Assembly (NCBI GenBank): GCA_947034885.2
Contig: OX344752.2
Coordinates: 4,774,001 to 4,838,000, forward strand
Source of the DNA: Thuidium tamariscinum
Taxonomy: Eukaryota; Streptophyta; Bryopsida; Hypnales; Thuidiaceae
Reading direction: 5' to 3'
DNA: 64,000 nucleotides
Both the position numbers and the translations under genes were made by a program. Below the pieces are notes generated by a model. The model was not told the origin of the DNA and did not search any database. It saw only the letters and a program-made list of their open reading frames with translations. Shown one piece after another: positions 62,272 through 64,000 of this stretch (position 1 is the stretch's first letter; each line of letters begins with the position of its first letter).

Positions 62272-64000
62272 TTACACACGATGGAACACTGGGTCCGCGC
62301 TTTCCGGGTGGAGTATGCCAGACTCTATGTCGGTGGCCAACTTCTTCATCTTCCCTTGAAGGCGGTGTAAATCCACGTGCAGGTGTGCCATGAGAGTCTG
62401 GTTACCACGTACAAAATCTAGAAGATCTTGAGCCTGCAGTCTCAAACTTGAATGGATGTCAACTTCATTGCGGGATACTTCTTCTTGTGTCATGGTTGTA
62501 GAGGGAGAAGCTGTAGCTACGGAATGTGTAGTTTGCAGTGATGCTTCAGATGGAGGTCTTTGGGGTGTAAATATTTCGCCTACACCCGTTGCCATCGTAC
62601 CTTTCAGAGCTCCACAATGTCTCGCTACAGTCCCCTTTGCAAGTTGGGGATGTAGCAATCGGAGAACTTTGACCTTGTGTTTACAGGTGTTACCTCTTAA
62701 TGCCTGCATACAATTGCAAGTAGCCCACAGCTCAGCAGGGTTATGTATAGTATACCGGAGATGCTTGTACGTGGACGATATCACATATGCCGGACCACCT
62801 TCATACTCCGGCAATGTCACATCAGTGTCTGGAATGTCCCGCGCAAGGATGAGAGCTGAGACTACAATTCCACGCTCTTTGCGGTTGTCGACGAACCCAA
62901 ACTGCTTGCGCACATGGTGGTACCAATAGTAGGTAAGTATATCTCCTGTGAGGACATGGATACACCAATCAACTCTGCGGCCAGTCATTCGGCTTCTCTC
63001 CGCCTTCAACACAGACTTCATGTAACCATGGTAACTCTCTACTGCAGCATTTGTGTCTTGGCCCGCATATGGCAAGTTCCTGTACCCAACAACCTACATA
63101 TGAACCTTGGATATCCACTACTCTGTCACGTAATCCCAGAATTCATTAGCAGCAGGGTACATAGCACGTAGATGCTGTAGTCTTTGAAGAGCCCAAGTTG
63201 TTGCTGCATCGCCTCCAGGTCCGGCTCGGTCATACATAATGGAAGAGAGTCCCTTCAAGATATGAGCCCGCATATCACTATCTTGGATCTTGATACAAGC
63301 TTGCTTCTGCCATGCTCGGTGTACGTGCCACAGACATAAGAAGATGGCGGTTGACGGCCACACAGCCCTAGCACACAGTGAAGCGCTAATCAGTGTTTCA
63401 GAGGGACGTAGTCCTGCGCTTTGCACTGTTACCGTACCGTGAGCTGACATAGGAACCTGTGATTCTGTTTTTGTGTTATCGACAGTGCTGTAAATGACGT
63501 TGTAAATGCAAGTATTCAAGGGCAACAGAACTCAATTCTGAAGACGAAATATGGAGCGGTCCATGAAGTATGGGTTGAAGTGTGAAAGAGCCATTGACCG
63601 AAGACTGTTGATCTCCCCTTGTGCACAGTCAACGATGAAGGCATTAGGTTTCCAATCAGCCTTCACCCGCTTGACTGCATTGTCTAGCTCCCTCATCCAA
63701 GGAGTGAGGTCATCTTGACCAGATTTGGACGTTAGAATGAAGGCCACGGGGATTCCATTGTGCCATTCATCAAATACCATGGCCGTGTACAAAGGAAACT
63801 ATAACCACACGTTCAGAATAACGTAAGCACGAGTGCACCGGTAACATGAAGTGCATGGTATTCAGAAGCTACGGCCATAATGACAGTAATGAATAGTGCG
63901 ACAAGTACATGCAAACGAACCTTGTTCTCATTAGTGCCAAAAGTAGCATCAAGAGAAACTCCACCTTCGTGCCCGAATTGAACCATTACTTCCCGTTGCC
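62272..64000 (-). pseudogene. MULE transposase with SWIM zinc finger, 5' end beyond the window
   Basis: Minus strand. The edge exon (64000-63921) ends in VSLDATFGTNENK with the first catalytic Asp. The next exon begins at 63798 (FPLYTAMVFDEWHNGIPVAF), with FIVDCAQGEINSLR giving the second Asp region. An intron of about 240 bp (donor near 63611, acceptor near 63371) leads to AVWPSTAIFLCLWHVHRAWQ. Then come FWDYVTE, YRNLPYAGQDTNAAVESYHG (the Glu region) and a SWIM finger CNCMQALRGNTCKHK near 62700. The tail ends at TAA 62272-62274. Two in-frame TAG stops at 63118-63120 and 63094-63096 interrupt a conserved stretch, where Gln and Trp are expected. Only 42 bp separate the two open frames, too short for an intron. 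The enzyme moves Mutator-like elements; this copy appears dead. Confidence 0.85.

Larger units (their letters stand above)
52560..64000. mobile_element. Large Mutator-like element (MULE) with ULP1 gene and transposase, running off the window
   Basis: A continuous block of altered composition starting near 52560 holds three coding units: a ULP1-protease gene at 53960-59358 (plus), an OSB-PDF-motif ORF at 60342-60638 (minus) and a MULE transposase at 62272 to beyond 64000 (minus). MULEs carrying ULP1-type protease genes are known in plants (the Kaonashi group). The left boundary is inferred from the composition change. Terminal repeats cannot be verified because the right end lies outside. All large frames carry stops, so this copy looks inactive. 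It may instead be two adjacent elements. Confidence 0.6.

Overview
The window looks like nuclear DNA of a land plant. Protein-coding islands carry GT-AG introns and sit in a very AT-rich intergenic sea full of short inverted-repeat elements. The host genes are plant types: a four-exon 14-3-3 gene, a chloroplast SET-domain lysine methyltransferase, a 72-residue QCR8, and a small plant complex I accessory protein. A single-exon gene joins a linker-histone-like globular domain to an Arg/His-rich tail. This resembles a sperm nuclear basic protein and would fit a non-seed plant with swimming sperm (bryophyte, lycophyte or fern). Nothing in the sequence fixes the species.

Layout. 1-5200: AT-rich, with a tandem repeat and a small element bearing a 10-bp target duplication. 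5201-6473: small mitochondrial protein gene on the minus strand and its 3' flank. 6519-19600: AT-rich, with at least six inverted-repeat elements. 19640-22390: 14-3-3 gene (minus strand) with flanks. 22400-28960: AT-rich, no gene seen. 28960-30703: GC-rich island bracketed by two inverted copies of a foldback element. 30704-38045: AT-rich, holding the histone-H1/protamine-like gene at 32123-32650. 38046-42688: 13-exon methyltransferase gene (plus strand). 43268-43936: two-exon QCR8 (minus strand), converging on the methyltransferase gene. 44328-49920: a complete piggyBac-type transposon with TTAA at both ends and a transposase broken by a single frameshift. 49921-52560: AT-rich. About 52560-64000 (and beyond): a Mutator-like element with a long five-exon ULP1-protease gene, an ORF with an OSB-type PDF motif, and a SWIM-finger MULE transposase in the opposite orientation that runs off the window end.

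How the genes relate. The host genes are ordinary single-copy-style genes: two mitochondrial respiratory-chain proteins, one chloroplast modifying enzyme, one phosphopeptide adaptor and one chromatin protein. They form no operon or cluster. The piggyBac element inserted 392 bp upstream of the QCR8 start codon. The MULE reading frames are eroded mainly by TAG stops at positions where CAG (Gln) is the likely ancestor, as expected if methylated cytosines in a silenced element have deaminated. The main points of interest are the H1-derived protamine-like gene, the piggyBac element with intact ends in a plant, and the MULE carrying an organellar ssDNA-binding motif.
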